The notes under the pieces are model-generated. The model made no database searches. It was not told the DNA's origin and saw only the letters and a list, made by a program, of their open reading frames with translations. Positions 15,311 through 24,467 of a stretch of 64,000 bases of DNA are shown here, piece by piece. Every line of letters begins with the position of its first letter. The stretch's first letter is position 1. A program made the position numbers and the translations under genes. The stretch comes from an uncultured Bacilli bacterium (GTDB lineage: Bacteria; Bacillota_I; Bacilli_A; RF39; UBA660): positions 62,001 to 126,000 of the forward strand of contig CAJTZU010000003.1 in assembly GCA_910584165.1 (NCBI GenBank). Direction: 5' to 3'.

Positions 15311-16582
15311 ATGAAAAAGGAAAATTTAGAGAGAATATTTCATAATCATAAAAATTTAATAGTAGAAGGTCCTGTATCTTCTGGTAAGACAACAAATTTA
15401 TTTTATCCTATTGTAGAAGAAATTGTGGCTAAAAAAGAAAGTTTATTTATTTTAGATTCTAAAGAAGAATATATTAATAGATATAGTATGAAATTAAAAT
15501 CATTAGGGTATAATACAGTTATTATTAATCTAAGAGATTTAAATAAAAGTGAAGGATGGAATCCTATTCAATATCCATATTTTCTTTATAGAGAAGGCAA
15601 TAAAGATAAAGCATTAGAATATATAGAAAAAATAGGGAAAACTATTTTTAAAGTGAGCCCAAGCGCGGATCCATTTTGGTCAAATTGTGCTAGTTCTTTA
15701 TTTATTGGAATTGTTTTAGGTTTGTTTGAGGATGCGAAAGAAGAAGAAATTAATTTAAGTAGTGTTAATGCTATATTTAATGGTATTAATATGAGAATGG
15801 GAACAACAGATTATCTTACTGCTTATTTTAAATCTAAAAATCCTGCTAGTCAGTCTTTAGTTTATGCTGCTTCCACAATCTATGCGCCAAATGAAACAAA
15901 AGGAAGTATTCTATCTGTTGCAAGACAGCCTATTAATTTATTTATTACAAGAATTGCTTTAGCGCAGCTTTTAAGCAAAACTACTTTTTCGTTTGAAAAG
16001 GTAGCTAATAGACCAACTGCAATTTTTTTTGTTGCTCGTGATGATAGTGACTATTTAAGTACATTACCAGAACTTTTTATAGAGCAATTATATTCTATTT
16101 TGGTAGATTTAAAAATATCAGAAAAATTCCATTTTGTTTTAGACAATTTTGATGTCATGAAAGGATGTAATGAATTAATCAATATGCTAAGTTCTTGCTT
16201 ATCTAGAAATATGAAATTTTATTTATCAACACGTTCTATAGATAATTTAGAAATGAAATATGGAAATTATCTAATTAAATTATGTGATATCGTTAGAATT
16301 CAAAATGATAGCGTAGAATTTATTTTAGATGATAATAAAGAAACTTTTGAAAAACAATTTGTAACTATTCCATTGGAACAAAGTAATGTAGAATATCCAA
16401 AATTAAAAGAGGAAGAGGTAAAAGTATTTGATTTTCTTTCCTTTGTAGATGGTGGGTGTCAACAAAAAGTAGAAGTAGGAGACTTTATTAGAAGAATTGA
16501 TGCTAAAGTAGATGAATTGGAGCAAGAAGAAAAATTCAGAAATCAAAAGTCTGTTTTAGAACAGTTTAAATTTGATGAATAA
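15311..16582 (+). CDS. VirD4/TraG-like P-loop ATPase (type IV coupling-protein family)
   Basis: A 423-residue protein from ATG 15311, 8 nt after AGGGGA; the longer frame from 15251 covers the upstream -10-like TATAAT and is rejected. Walker A is GPVSSGKTT near residue 20. The EGWNPIQYP segment near 83 matches the conserved FNP block of TraG/VirD4 coupling ATPases. SADPFWSNCASSLFIGI near 117 corresponds to the family's all-alpha domain entry, and FHFVLDNFD near 280 is the Walker B strand. No N-terminal membrane segments are present, unlike conjugative coupling proteins, and no relaxase or other secretion genes surround it. It is therefore probably a soluble chromosomal member with an unknown job. 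The gene at 16606 follows after 23 bp. Confidence 0.75.
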   Translation: MKKENLERIFHNHKNLIVEGPVSSGKTTNLFYPIVEEIVAKKESLFILDSKEEYINRYSMKLKSLGYNTVIINLRDLNKSEGWNPIQYPYFLYREGNKDKALEYIEKIGKTIFKVSPSADPFWSNCASSLFIGIVLGLFEDAKEEEINLSSVNAIFNGINMRMGTTDYLTAYFKSKNPASQSLVYAASTIYAPNETKGSILSVARQPINLFITRIALAQLLSKTTFSFEKVANRPTAIFFVARDDSDYLSTLPELFIEQLYSILVDLKISEKFHFVLDNFDVMKGCNELINMLSSCLSRNMKFYLSTRSIDNLEMKYGNYLIKLCDIVRIQNDSVEFILDDNKETFEKQFVTIPLEQSNVEYPKLKEEEVKVFDFLSFVDGGCQQKVEVGDFIRRIDAKVDELEQEEKFRNQKSVLEQFKFDE

Positions 16583-16605
16583 AGAATAGAAAGGAATAAA
16601 TTAAA

Positions 16606-17487
16606 ATGTTGGATGAAAGAAAATATAATATGAAGGAATCGCAAAATAATTATCAAGATGCTCAGGCTTCTTCGAAAGAAGAGCTAGATATTTACTTTGA
16701 AGCTTATGAAGGTGGATATGGAGGCCCTAATTTTTTCTATTCTATAGAGAGGGTTGATGATTCTTTTCAATTTAAAACCTATTGTGAGGATTTTACTTCA
16801 GAGGATCCCTATTTTGAAATTGTAGAAAAAACTGAAAAAGAGTATCAGGATTTTATGAATGTTTTAAAAAAAGATATAGAAGAATGGTGTTTGGAGTATA
16901 ATAATCCTAATATTTTAGATGGTACTCAATGGACAATTTCTCTTATAAAAGAAAGAAAAGTATATAATGGTTCTAATTCTTTTCCAAAAAATTATATTGA
17001 TGTCATGAAATTGATTAAGAAGTATTTTCCACCACTTCCATTAAAGTATGAAATAGATTTAGAAAAAGAAAAACCTTATGAAGATTTTGATGATTCTGAT
17101 TTAGATATTGGAGAGGAAATATATGATATTCCTAATAATATCGTAATGTTAGCAGGAGAGTTAAAAAACTCAAAATTGTATTATCAATTCTCTTTCTGTT
17201 TGACAGCTAATCATCAATTTGAACTTACATTAGCTGAAAAAGAGAATTCTCCTATTATTCGTAAAGTAGCAGATATTTCTCAATATGAAAAATTATTAAA
17301 AGATTATCACAGTATTGTTTCTAATTGGAAAGATTCTTATACTGGAAATAAGGATATTAGTTGGATAATAGAAGAATATTCTAACAGTATCAAAGTAAGA
17401 GAGGGAAAAGGGGAAGTACCTGAAAATTGGTCAAGTTTTATTAATTTATTAATAGAATATGAAAAATTGTATCAAAGTTTAAAATAA
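16606..17487 (+). CDS. hypothetical acidic protein with an internal duplication
   Basis: A 293-residue acidic, soluble protein that I do not recognise. The two halves look homologous. Residues about 30-145 and 175-293 share the order hydrophobic strand, charged strand, helix, then a block of ISLI or ISWI, a short basic patch, a PKNY or PENW turn, and a closing hydrophobic helix (DVMKLIKKYF against SFINLLIEYEKLY). There is no signal peptide or membrane segment. It lies 23 bp after the VirD4-like gene and ends at a shared bidirectional terminator, so it is probably co-transcribed with that ATPase. Partnership with it is inference from position only. Confidence 0.65.
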   Translation: MLDERKYNMKESQNNYQDAQASSKEELDIYFEAYEGGYGGPNFFYSIERVDDSFQFKTYCEDFTSEDPYFEIVEKTEKEYQDFMNVLKKDIEEWCLEYNNPNILDGTQWTISLIKERKVYNGSNSFPKNYIDVMKLIKKYFPPLPLKYEIDLEKEKPYEDFDDSDLDIGEEIYDIPNNIVMLAGELKNSKLYYQFSFCLTANHQFELTLAEKENSPIIRKVADISQYEKLLKDYHSIVSNWKDSYTGNKDISWIIEEYSNSIKVREGKGEVPENWSSFINLLIEYEKLYQSLK

Positions 17488-17492
17488 TCATA

Positions 17493-17525
17493 AAAAAAAC
17501 AAATTGTAAAACAATTTGTTTTTTT
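17493..17525. terminator. Bidirectional terminator
   Basis: AAAAAAACAAATTGT (17493-17507), loop AAA and ACAATTTGTTTTTTT (17511-17525) form a long stem that terminates both the plus-strand gene and the convergent Bat operon. Confidence 0.85.
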
Positions 17526-18189
17526 ACCATCTTTTTCCAAAGTATCCATATTCTGTTTCATTTTTATATTGCTCAATTGTTTCTTGTCTACTACCATTTG
17601 CTTCTTTTCGCTGCTCTTTTAACTTTTCTTCTGCTTCTTTTTCTTTTTTATTTTCTGGTGTTTCATTTTCTTCTTTTTTATTTCCACTACCACCATTTGG
17701 CTCTTCTTCTTCGCCACCCATTTCTTTTTCAATTTTTTTTAATTCTTCTTCTAATTCTTCAGATTCCTTGCTGTCTCCACTTAAGTCATTAGGGTCAGCA
17801 CAATGATGATTATAAAGAATTTGTCTTGCGTTTTTTAACTGTTTTAAAGCAGTTTCTTTCTTTTGAAAGTCAATAGTTTTTACATGCGCAAGTACTAAAT
17901 TAATTTGAATATTACATACTCTTTTTTTGGGAGGATTCTTTTCTAATGCCATGGTATATTTTTCAATGGCATCTTCATATTTTTCTTGTTGATATAAAAT
18001 ATTCCCATGATTATAATAAGCTATATAAGGTTCATTGATATTAAGAAAATATAGAATCTGTAAAAGGGAAGTATCATAATTTTCTTTTCGATAGTTAGAA
18101 ATAGAGATTTCATTAATTGTAAAAGATAATAGTACTTTAAAAAATAGGAGAATACCTATGGCGATTATTAATTTTATTATTTTTTTCAT
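17524..18189 (-). CDS. TPR protein of the Bat operon (BatC-like)
   Basis: A 221-residue protein with an N-terminal membrane anchor (residues 5-28) and a tetratricopeptide unit at about 55-90 (AYYNHGNILYQQEKYEDAIEKY). A low-complexity Glu/Lys/Gly region fills about 140-215. It is the last gene of the MoxR operon, and its start overlaps the BatB stop by 4 bp. BatC proteins are TPR partners of the BatA/BatB von Willebrand proteins, so it probably scaffolds them at the outer face of the membrane. The charged tail is not typical and may be disordered. Confidence 0.75.
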   Translation of the reverse strand: MKKIIKLIIAIGILLFFKVLLSFTINEISISNYRKENYDTSLLQILYFLNINEPYIAYYNHGNILYQQEKYEDAIEKYTMALEKNPPKKRVCNIQINLVLAHVKTIDFQKKETALKQLKNARQILYNHHCADPNDLSGDSKESEELEEELKKIEKEMGGEEEEPNGGSGNKKEENETPENKKEKEAEEKLKEQRKEANGSRQETIEQYKNETEYGYFGKRW

Positions 18190-19154
18190 TTGTATGCTCC
18201 TTTATACTCTATAAAATGATAAAGTAATAGTAGTAGTAATGGAATAATAAGATAAAAGTAAGTATCTTCGTAGGAAGATTTACTGGTATTTTCAAAGTTA
18301 GAAGTAGTCAATTTTTTTATATCTTTTACTTTTTGCTCCATATCTTTTTTATTTTCAATATGAAGATAATCCACATTCATATCGTTTGCAATTTTCTGTA
18401 AGTTTTTTTCATCTATTTTTGAAATAGCTTTTTGTCCATTTGCTGTATCATACATATATCCACCATAGTAGTCTTTGGCTAAAGATTTATCTTCACCAAT
18501 ATACATGGTAGCTCCTTCTTTAGTACCAAAACCTAGTACAGCTCCATTATCTAGGTATTCTTTCATTGCTTCAAAAGAAGTAACTTGTTCATTTTCTCTA
18601 GTTATTTCTCCATCACTGATATAGAAAAGGATTCTGGTTCTATCTTCTTTTTCTTTGGAACTTTTTAAAACGGTTAACATATTTTCAATAGGGGCATTTA
18701 AAGTAGAACCATAGGACATCCATTCTGCTTTAACTTGGATAATATCAATAGCTTCTCTTGTCATAATAGAATCTTTAGTAAGAGGAGTCACGATACTAGA
18801 ACTGTTATCAAAAGTGATAATAGAAAATTTTGCTCCCTCAAAAGTATCAACGATATGTGTACAGATTTCTTTTACACCATCTAATCTAGGTTTTGTCTGA
18901 TAATCATTAGCTATCATACTAATAGATTTATCAATTACAAAAATAATGTCTAAGTTATTTGCAACTACTTGTGCTTTTCCAGAAGGGCTCATAATTCTTA
19001 GATTTATGATAAATAGAAGTAACACCATGAAAAGTTCAAGAATTGTGGATTTATTTATCCACGTTTTTTCTTTATTTTTCCGAATGATGACAAAGATTAA
19101 AATACCAGAAATAATCAACATTAGCCATATTGGTAAAATTGGAAATGATTTCAT
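18186..19154 (-). CDS. von Willebrand factor A membrane protein (BatB-like)
   Basis: A 322-residue protein: membrane segments at about 7-25 and 37-55, a VWA domain at about 68-270, and a C-terminal membrane segment at about 298-316. The metal-ion adhesion site is present as IDKSIS (residues near 74) with the downstream threonine and aspartate in ISDGE. This arrangement is typical of BatA/BatB proteins encoded with MoxR ATPases. It overlaps both neighbours by 4 bp, which indicates translational coupling. Proteins of this type are thought to help assemble or stabilise envelope complexes under MoxR control; the client here is unknown. Confidence 0.85.
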   Translation of the reverse strand: MKSFPILPIWLMLIISGILIFVIIRKNKEKTWINKSTILELFMVLLLFIINLRIMSPSGKAQVVANNLDIIFVIDKSISMIANDYQTKPRLDGVKEICTHIVDTFEGAKFSIITFDNSSSIVTPLTKDSIMTREAIDIIQVKAEWMSYGSTLNAPIENMLTVLKSSKEKEDRTRILFYISDGEITRENEQVTSFEAMKEYLDNGAVLGFGTKEGATMYIGEDKSLAKDYYGGYMYDTANGQKAISKIDEKNLQKIANDMNVDYLHIENKKDMEQKVKDIKKLTTSNFENTSKSSYEDTYFYLIIPLLLLLLYHFIEYKGAYK

Positions 19155-20185
19155 GATTTCACCTTCTTATTCAATAAAATAAAACTAGTAGTGGAAATTA
19201 AAAGTAAAATAAAGGGAATTTCTGGAATATCCATTTTTTTAGTTTCGATATGTCCTGGTAATAATGATTTACTGGTTTTTTCAATATCATTTACAATATT
19301 TTCAACGGATTCTTTACTTTCACTATAATATTTACCACCGTTATTTTCTATGGCCTCTTTAAATTCTTTTTCTTTATTATCATAAATACCTTTTGTTCCT
19401 ATACCAAAAACTTTAATACCTTTTTTATTGGCAAGAGCTGCTGCTTCTTCTAGAGTAATAATTTTTTTCCCTGGCTCTGATGCATCATCATTATCTGTTG
19501 AAAAAATAATAATTCTCGTTCTTTCTTCTTCTAAATTAGAAAAATTATAAATACAGGAAGCCAATCCATCTCCAATAATAGAACTGCCTCTTTCTGTATT
19601 TCCTTCTAGAGTGCCATCTCTAATAAAACTTTTGTAATAAAAATATTCTTGGTAGTCAATTTGACCGCTATCTAATTTCTCATTTCCATTAAGCGATATA
19701 TCAATTCCTTTTTCAACATCTTCTAATGTAGATATAATAAATTCGTAGTCATCTGTAAGGGGAGTTAAAGTAACAGAAGTTGTATTAAAAATAGATATAG
19801 AGAAACGTTCACCCTTTAAAGAATTAACGGTATTTTTTAAATTTTTTACTAAATCTGCATCTAATTCATAGACAGAGGCAGAAATATCCATACAAAGAAC
19901 GATATCACGATTATATTCATTACTTCTTTTTGAATCTACTTTGCTTGGTCTTGCTAATAAGATAAGGGATATTAAAATAGAGAAAATACAAAGTGATTTT
20001 AATGTGATTAAAACTGTTTGATATTTTTTTAATTTCTTTTGAAATAATTTATTATTTTTTAAATATTTTGTATTTGCAATCTTTGTACCATTTGTATAGC
20101 TCTTTTTCTTTTTAGAAGAAAAGAAAAGAAAGAGAACAATCATTATAATTCCTATTATTAGGATAATAGGGTATCTTAATTCCAT
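19151..20185 (-). CDS. von Willebrand factor A membrane protein (BatA-like)
   Basis: A 344-residue protein with an N-terminal membrane segment (5-22), a second at about 58-80, a VWA domain at about 95-300 and a C-terminal segment near 320-340. The MIDAS residues are DISAS (about 104) with the later TDNDD. An insertion at about 170-200 (NEKLDSGQIDYQEYF) distinguishes it from BatB. It overlaps the upstream gene by 10 bp and the downstream gene by 4 bp. It is presumably the partner of the neighbouring BatB in the MoxR pathway. Confidence 0.85.
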   Translation of the reverse strand: MELRYPIILIIGIIMIVLFLFFSSKKKKSYTNGTKIANTKYLKNNKLFQKKLKKYQTVLITLKSLCIFSILISLILLARPSKVDSKRSNEYNRDIVLCMDISASVYELDADLVKNLKNTVNSLKGERFSISIFNTTSVTLTPLTDDYEFIISTLEDVEKGIDISLNGNEKLDSGQIDYQEYFYYKSFIRDGTLEGNTERGSSIIGDGLASCIYNFSNLEEERTRIIIFSTDNDDASEPGKKIITLEEAAALANKKGIKVFGIGTKGIYDNKEKEFKEAIENNGGKYYSESKESVENIVNDIEKTSKSLLPGHIETKKMDIPEIPFILLLISTTSFILLNKKVKS

Positions 20186-20667
20186 GATTCCATAACCTTT
20201 CTAGTTTTTTCAAGAGAAATCAGTATATTTCCTTCTGATGATTTAGAAAATTCAGGCTCATAGTATTCTTTCACTAGTTCATATAGAATTGGTATATTTA
20301 TTTTTTCAATATCACTTAGTGTGTAATTTTGAACTTTAATATTTGTCATTTCATAAGTAAATTCTCTAATTAAGATACTGAGTTCTTGATAAGCAAAACG
20401 ATTTGTAATAGAATTTTCTTCTACTTTTTTTAATAATTCATTTAATTTGTTTAAATAGATTGCCTTTATTTGATTGCGATCTTTTAAGTTAGGTTCAATA
20501 ATAACAGGAATTGTGTTTTTTTTCTTTTTACTTTTTAAAAAAATATATAGGAATACAAGAATGATAATAAGAAAACCTAAAACAACGATAGGAATAATAG
20601 AATAAGAGAATGGTTCTTGTAATGGGGTAGATATTTCAAATTCATTTAAATTATTTATTTCTTGCAT
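20176..20667 (-). CDS. Bat operon membrane protein (DUF4381-like position)
   Basis: A 163-residue protein with one membrane segment at about 22-44 followed by a lysine-rich cytoplasmic stretch and a helical domain. In MoxR/Bat operons a small single-pass protein of this size, often DUF4381, occupies the same slot between the DUF58 and BatA genes. Direct family residues are not strong, so this assignment leans on order and topology. Its start overlaps the DUF58 gene by 17 bp, and its end overlaps BatA by 10 bp. Confidence 0.6.
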   Translation of the reverse strand: MQEINNLNEFEISTPLQEPFSYSIIPIVVLGFLIIILVFLYIFLKSKKKKNTIPVIIEPNLKDRNQIKAIYLNKLNELLKKVEENSITNRFAYQELSILIREFTYEMTNIKVQNYTLSDIEKINIPILYELVKEYYEPEFSKSSEGNILISLEKTRKVMESWN

Positions 20668-21526
20668 ATTTATGCCTTTCTAATAATTCTATTATTTTAG
20701 AATTAATTTCTCCAAAACTATTGATTGTCGTAAGAGATATTTTATTTTTCTTTAGTTTTTCTTTATTCTTTTCCATTAACTCTTTTTTGATATTTCTTTC
20801 TAAATTGTATAATTCTTCGTCTTCTCCTAAAATACTTGGAATATAAGAGTTATTTTCTAAATCAAAACCATGTTCTCCAAACATAGAAGCATCCCCAATG
20901 TTGATAAATAAAACATCGTGTACAGAACTTAGTTCTTTTAATAATTTTTCTGGAATATTTTCCATTCCTTCTATATCGGTTATGATGAAAATAATCATTC
21001 GTTTAGTAATATGTTTATACAAATATCTTAATGTTTTTTCGATTCCTTCTTGATTATCTAGAATATTATCTTTTTCATATTCTGTTAAATATTCTTCTAA
21101 ATTAAATAAATTATATTTAAAAGGTTTATAAAGGATATTATCTTGGCAATTATAAATCATTCCCATATAGTCTCCATTTTTGATTGCTAAATACCCAATG
21201 GTACCAGCGCTATATAGGGCAATTTCTTTTTTTGCTTCATTTAAAGTAGTATCTCCATCCATTTTAATACCGGTATCCATTACGAGCATGATATTGTGCT
21301 TTTTTTCTGCTGTAAATTGTTTTACTAGTAAATTATCACTTCTAGCAGATGCTTTCCAGTCAATATCTTTTACATCATCATTGATAACATATTCTCGTAA
21401 ATTTTCAAAGTTCATACTTTTTCCACGATAGACAGAACGATAAGTCCCCTCTAAAATATTACTAGTTTTTTTACTAGAATAGATAGAGATATTTGCTTTA
21501 ATTTTATTAATATGGTCTAACTTCAT
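20651..21526 (-). CDS. DUF58 protein of the Bat operon
   Basis: A 291-residue soluble protein. Residues about 43-75 (NFENLREYVINDDVKDIDW, then KASARSDNLLVKQF) are the defining DUF58 block, and the following VMDTGIKM and later ITDIEGM resemble a VWA fold. DUF58 proteins almost always accompany MoxR ATPases and are thought to link the ATPase to the VWA partners. The start overlaps the MoxR stop by 4 bp. Confidence 0.88.
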   Translation of the reverse strand: MKLDHINKIKANISIYSSKKTSNILEGTYRSVYRGKSMNFENLREYVINDDVKDIDWKASARSDNLLVKQFTAEKKHNIMLVMDTGIKMDGDTTLNEAKKEIALYSAGTIGYLAIKNGDYMGMIYNCQDNILYKPFKYNLFNLEEYLTEYEKDNILDNQEGIEKTLRYLYKHITKRMIIFIITDIEGMENIPEKLLKELSSVHDVLFINIGDASMFGEHGFDLENNSYIPSILGEDEELYNLERNIKKELMEKNKEKLKKNKISLTTINSFGEINSKIIELLERHKYARNK

Positions 21527-22518
21527 GGTGTTTGAATTGCTCCTACAATAGCATCAATAATCTGCTCTACGGTAACATTATCTGCCATAGCGGAGAAGTT
21601 AAGAGAAATTCTATGTCTTAAAATACTATAACGTAAAGCTTTAATATCATCAGGAGTAACATGCGTTCTTCCATTCATTAAAGCAAGTGCTTTTGAACAC
21701 TCCATAAAAGCAATAGCTCCTCTAGTACTAGAACCTAAATTGACATATTCAGCTAATTGTTTTCCAATAAAGTTTTGTGGGCATCTAGTAGCTAAAATGA
21801 TTTGTGCAATATATTTTTTTACAGAATAATCAATGTATACTTTTTTTGTTAAATCTTGTAAAAAAGATAAATCATCTAAAGTTAGAATAGAATCTGTTTT
21901 AGAAAATACATCTTTTTCAATTCTATCTAAAATTTCTATTTCTTCATTAACAGTAGGGTAATCCACTTTTTCTTTTATTAGGAATCGATCCAATTGGGCC
22001 TCTGCTAAAAGATAAGTTCCTTCTTGGTCAATTGGGTTTTGGGTAGCAATTACAACAAAGATGTTTGGCAACTTATATCTTTTTCCATCAATGGTAATTT
22101 GTCTTTCTTGCATCGCTTCTAAAGTAGCACTCTGTGTTTTAGCACTAGATCTATTAATTTCATCTAATAATACGAAATTAGCAGCAATTGGACCAATTTT
22201 AGTTTCAAAACTATTATTCGAATAGTTAAATATTTGAGTTCCAATAATATCACTTGGTAATAAATCTGGGGTACATTGAATTCTAGAAAATTTTCCTGAT
22301 ACAGCATCTGTTAAAACTTTAGCAGCTGTTGTCTTAGCAAGTCCAGGTACAGATTCCAATAAGATATGTCCATTTGCCATGAGACAAATTAATAAAGAAT
22401 TCTGTAGATTTTTTTGTCCCACAATTCGTTCTGCATAATAATCTTGTATTTTCTTAATAATTTCATTACTCCTTGTAAGTTCTTCTGGAGAAATGGAATC
22501 TTTTCTTTCATTATTCAT
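21523..22518 (-). CDS. MoxR family AAA+ ATPase
   Basis: A 331-residue AAA+ chaperone-like ATPase. I choose ATG 22518, which lies 8 nt after GGAAGG; a GTG at 22527 abuts that site and is unlikely. Walker A is modified in the MoxR manner (LESVPGLAKTT near 55-65), Walker B is FVLLDEINRSS near 118, sensor 1 is VIATQNP near 165, and the DRF arginine finger region follows (AEAQLDRFLIK). It heads a six-gene operon whose members overlap each other, with a promoter in the divergent region upstream. MoxR proteins act with VWA partners to mature envelope complexes. Confidence 0.92.
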   Translation of the reverse strand: MNNERKDSISPEELTRSNEIIKKIQDYYAERIVGQKNLQNSLLICLMANGHILLESVPGLAKTTAAKVLTDAVSGKFSRIQCTPDLLPSDIIGTQIFNYSNNSFETKIGPIAANFVLLDEINRSSAKTQSATLEAMQERQITIDGKRYKLPNIFVVIATQNPIDQEGTYLLAEAQLDRFLIKEKVDYPTVNEEIEILDRIEKDVFSKTDSILTLDDLSFLQDLTKKVYIDYSVKKYIAQIILATRCPQNFIGKQLAEYVNLGSSTRGAIAFMECSKALALMNGRTHVTPDDIKALRYSILRHRISLNFSAMADNVTVEQIIDAIVGAIQTP

Positions 22519-22565
22519 TTCTAACACCTTCCAACTCTTTTATTGTAGTCCTTATCTTGACTATA

Positions 22566-22620
22566 GAAATATTATATCTAAAATGTTCCATATTTACAAT
22601 AAGAAGGAGTGTGTTATAAT
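22566..22620. promoter_or_regulatory. Divergent promoters for the MoxR operon and the MBL hydrolase
   Basis: The minus strand carries TTGTAA, 17 bp and TATAAT reading towards moxR. The plus strand carries TTTACA (22593-22598), 16 bp and TATAAT (22615-22620) reading towards 22638. Confidence 0.7.
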
Positions 22621-22637
22621 AAAAATAAGGAGGTATT

Positions 22638-23474
22638 ATGAAATTAAAATTTGTAGGTAGAGGGGCTATGTTGTATCCTGAAGAAGGAAATACAGCTGCT
22701 TACTTTGAAGATGACAATAATTTTTTTCTACTGGATTGTGGAGAAGATGTAGCTGCTAAATTAATAAGAGATGGAAAGCTGACAAAAGAGAAAGAATATT
22801 ATTTATTTATTACGCATACTCATTCTGACCATATTGGAAGCTTAGGTACTTTGCAGCAATATTTATATTGGTGTTGTGGTAAAAAGTTAAATATTGTTAT
22901 ATCTAAACAAATGAAATATTTAAAACAAATTCAAGAAATATTGAATGGGTTTGGCTTAGAACCTACTACTTATCAAATGGTAGATGAAGAAACGCTAGAT
23001 AATCATTTTTCTACTTTTCATTCTATTCGCTATGTAAGAAGCAATCATGGGGATACCCCACTTACTTCTTGTGCAATTGTCATTAGTGATGAAAAGGGGA
23101 ATACGCTTTACACAGGAGATATTGCAGATGCTACCATTTTGAAAGAATTTATTACTTATAATGGGGAACATAATATTGACCAGATTTATGTAGATACTAG
23201 TTTAAGTAAAAGCCCTGTACATCTATCATTAGAAGAATTAGTAGAAGTAGTCCCAGATAGTTTAAAGGGGCAAGTAAATTGTATGCATATCAATGATGCA
23301 AAACTTTTTCCTAAAATCGAAGAATGCGGATTTAAAGTAGTATCTCCATTAGAAGATATGTCTTTGGAATCATTAGAACGTTTATCACAGCAATTACAAC
23401 AAAAATTAGAGAAAGTAGAACAACAAATATTAGAACAGCAAAAAGTAAAAACATTTAAAAGTGGTGGAAATTAA
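22638..23474 (+). CDS. metallo-beta-lactamase fold hydrolase
   Basis: A 278-residue MBL-fold enzyme. The metal site is THTHSDHIGSLG at about 58-69 (H-x-H-x-D-H); a second histidine is in NHGDTPL near 137 and an aspartate in YTGDIAD near 160. The layout fits the RNase Z/lactonase-like branch of the superfamily. The last 45 residues are a Gln/Glu/Leu coiled coil, which is unusual and may mediate self-association. The start follows AAGGAGG. The substrate is unknown. Confidence 0.8.
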   Translation: MKLKFVGRGAMLYPEEGNTAAYFEDDNNFFLLDCGEDVAAKLIRDGKLTKEKEYYLFITHTHSDHIGSLGTLQQYLYWCCGKKLNIVISKQMKYLKQIQEILNGFGLEPTTYQMVDEETLDNHFSTFHSIRYVRSNHGDTPLTSCAIVISDEKGNTLYTGDIADATILKEFITYNGEHNIDQIYVDTSLSKSPVHLSLEELVEVVPDSLKGQVNCMHINDAKLFPKIEECGFKVVSPLEDMSLESLERLSQQLQQKLEKVEQQILEQQKVKTFKSGGN

Positions 23475-23573
23475 TTGCTATTTTTTTCTGAATATGTTAT
23501 TCTAAAATAAAGTATAGGGTAGTGAACAGGATACTTTCCTTGCTTGTTGATATAGTAAAGAAAGGAGGACTGA

Positions 23574-24008
23574 ATGAAAAAGAAAGTAATGTTCCTGTCT
23601 ATCTTTTTAGTAGTAACTTTTGTCTTAACTGGATGTGGAAGTAAAGATAAAAAGTTAACATGCTCAGTAACAGCAGAGGAAGCTAAGTTTTTAATGCTAG
23701 GTGATAATCAAAATGCTGTTATTACTTTTAAAGATAACAAAGCTTCTGCTATTTCTATAGAGATGATTGTTAAAACAGAATCAAAAGAAAAAGCAGAGGA
23801 ATACAAGGAGCAATACGAAAAATTAATAAATTTAAATTCTTCTTCAAAAATGACTACGAAAGTAGATGAAACTAATTTGATTATTACAGAAACGATTGAT
23901 AATGTTTCTGATATGAGTGAAGAAGATGTAAAGGATAGCTTTGGAGATGATACCAGTTATGATGGTATCAAAAAATATTTTGAAGAACAAGGTTATTCAT
24001 GCAAATAG
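23574..24008 (+). CDS. lipoprotein, tandem paralogue 1 of 3
   Basis: A 144-residue lipoprotein: signal peptide with lipobox LTGC at residues 18-21, then a small extracytoplasmic domain. A cysteine follows closely (KLTC) and another closes the protein (GYSCK), so a disulfide is likely. The domain recalls the YehR/DUF1307 type of small lipoprotein, but the match is not firm. It has an AAAGGAGG site. The two genes downstream have the same plan (lipobox, LTC, C-terminal CK), so the three arose by tandem duplication. Confidence 0.8.
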   Translation: MKKKVMFLSIFLVVTFVLTGCGSKDKKLTCSVTAEEAKFLMLGDNQNAVITFKDNKASAISIEMIVKTESKEKAEEYKEQYEKLINLNSSSKMTTKVDETNLIITETIDNVSDMSEEDVKDSFGDDTSYDGIKKYFEEQGYSCK

Positions 24009-24033
24009 TAGAAAAGATAGGAGTAAATAAAAT

Positions 24034-24441
24034 ATGAAAAGAAAATTAATCGCATTAACTGCACTATTAGTAACTGCAGTAACTTTAACAGGATGTGGAA
24101 ACACAAAAACATTAACTTGTACAATGACAGAAGATGGAGTAACAGAAACTCATGTTTATAAATTTTCAAAGGATAAACTAACAAAAATGACTTATAAAGA
24201 AGAAATGGAAGCAGAATCTGAAGAGCAAGCTCAAGAATATAAGAAACTAGCAGAAGAAAGCTCAGAACTACTTAGTGGAGAAGGTATTACTACAAAAGTA
24301 GATGTAAAAGGGAAAAAAGTAACTTCTGTTATGGAAGCTGATTTGTCAAAAATGGATGATGATGCTAAGAAAAATGTAGAAGATACAACTTATGATGAAG
24401 CTAAAAAGGAAGAAGAAGAAGACGGATTTTCTTGTAAATAA
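24034..24441 (+). CDS. lipoprotein, tandem paralogue 2 of 3
   Basis: A 135-residue lipoprotein with lipobox LTGC at 18-21, the paired cysteine in TLTCTM, and the terminal GFSCK. The middle is unusually acidic, and residues 125-131 are mostly Glu and Asp. It lies 25 bp after paralogue 1. The function is unknown. Confidence 0.8.
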   Translation: MKRKLIALTALLVTAVTLTGCGNTKTLTCTMTEDGVTETHVYKFSKDKLTKMTYKEEMEAESEEQAQEYKKLAEESSELLSGEGITTKVDVKGKKVTSVMEADLSKMDDDAKKNVEDTTYDEAKKEEEEDGFSCK

Positions 24442-24467
24442 AAAATAGAGAACCAGGAGTATAGAAA

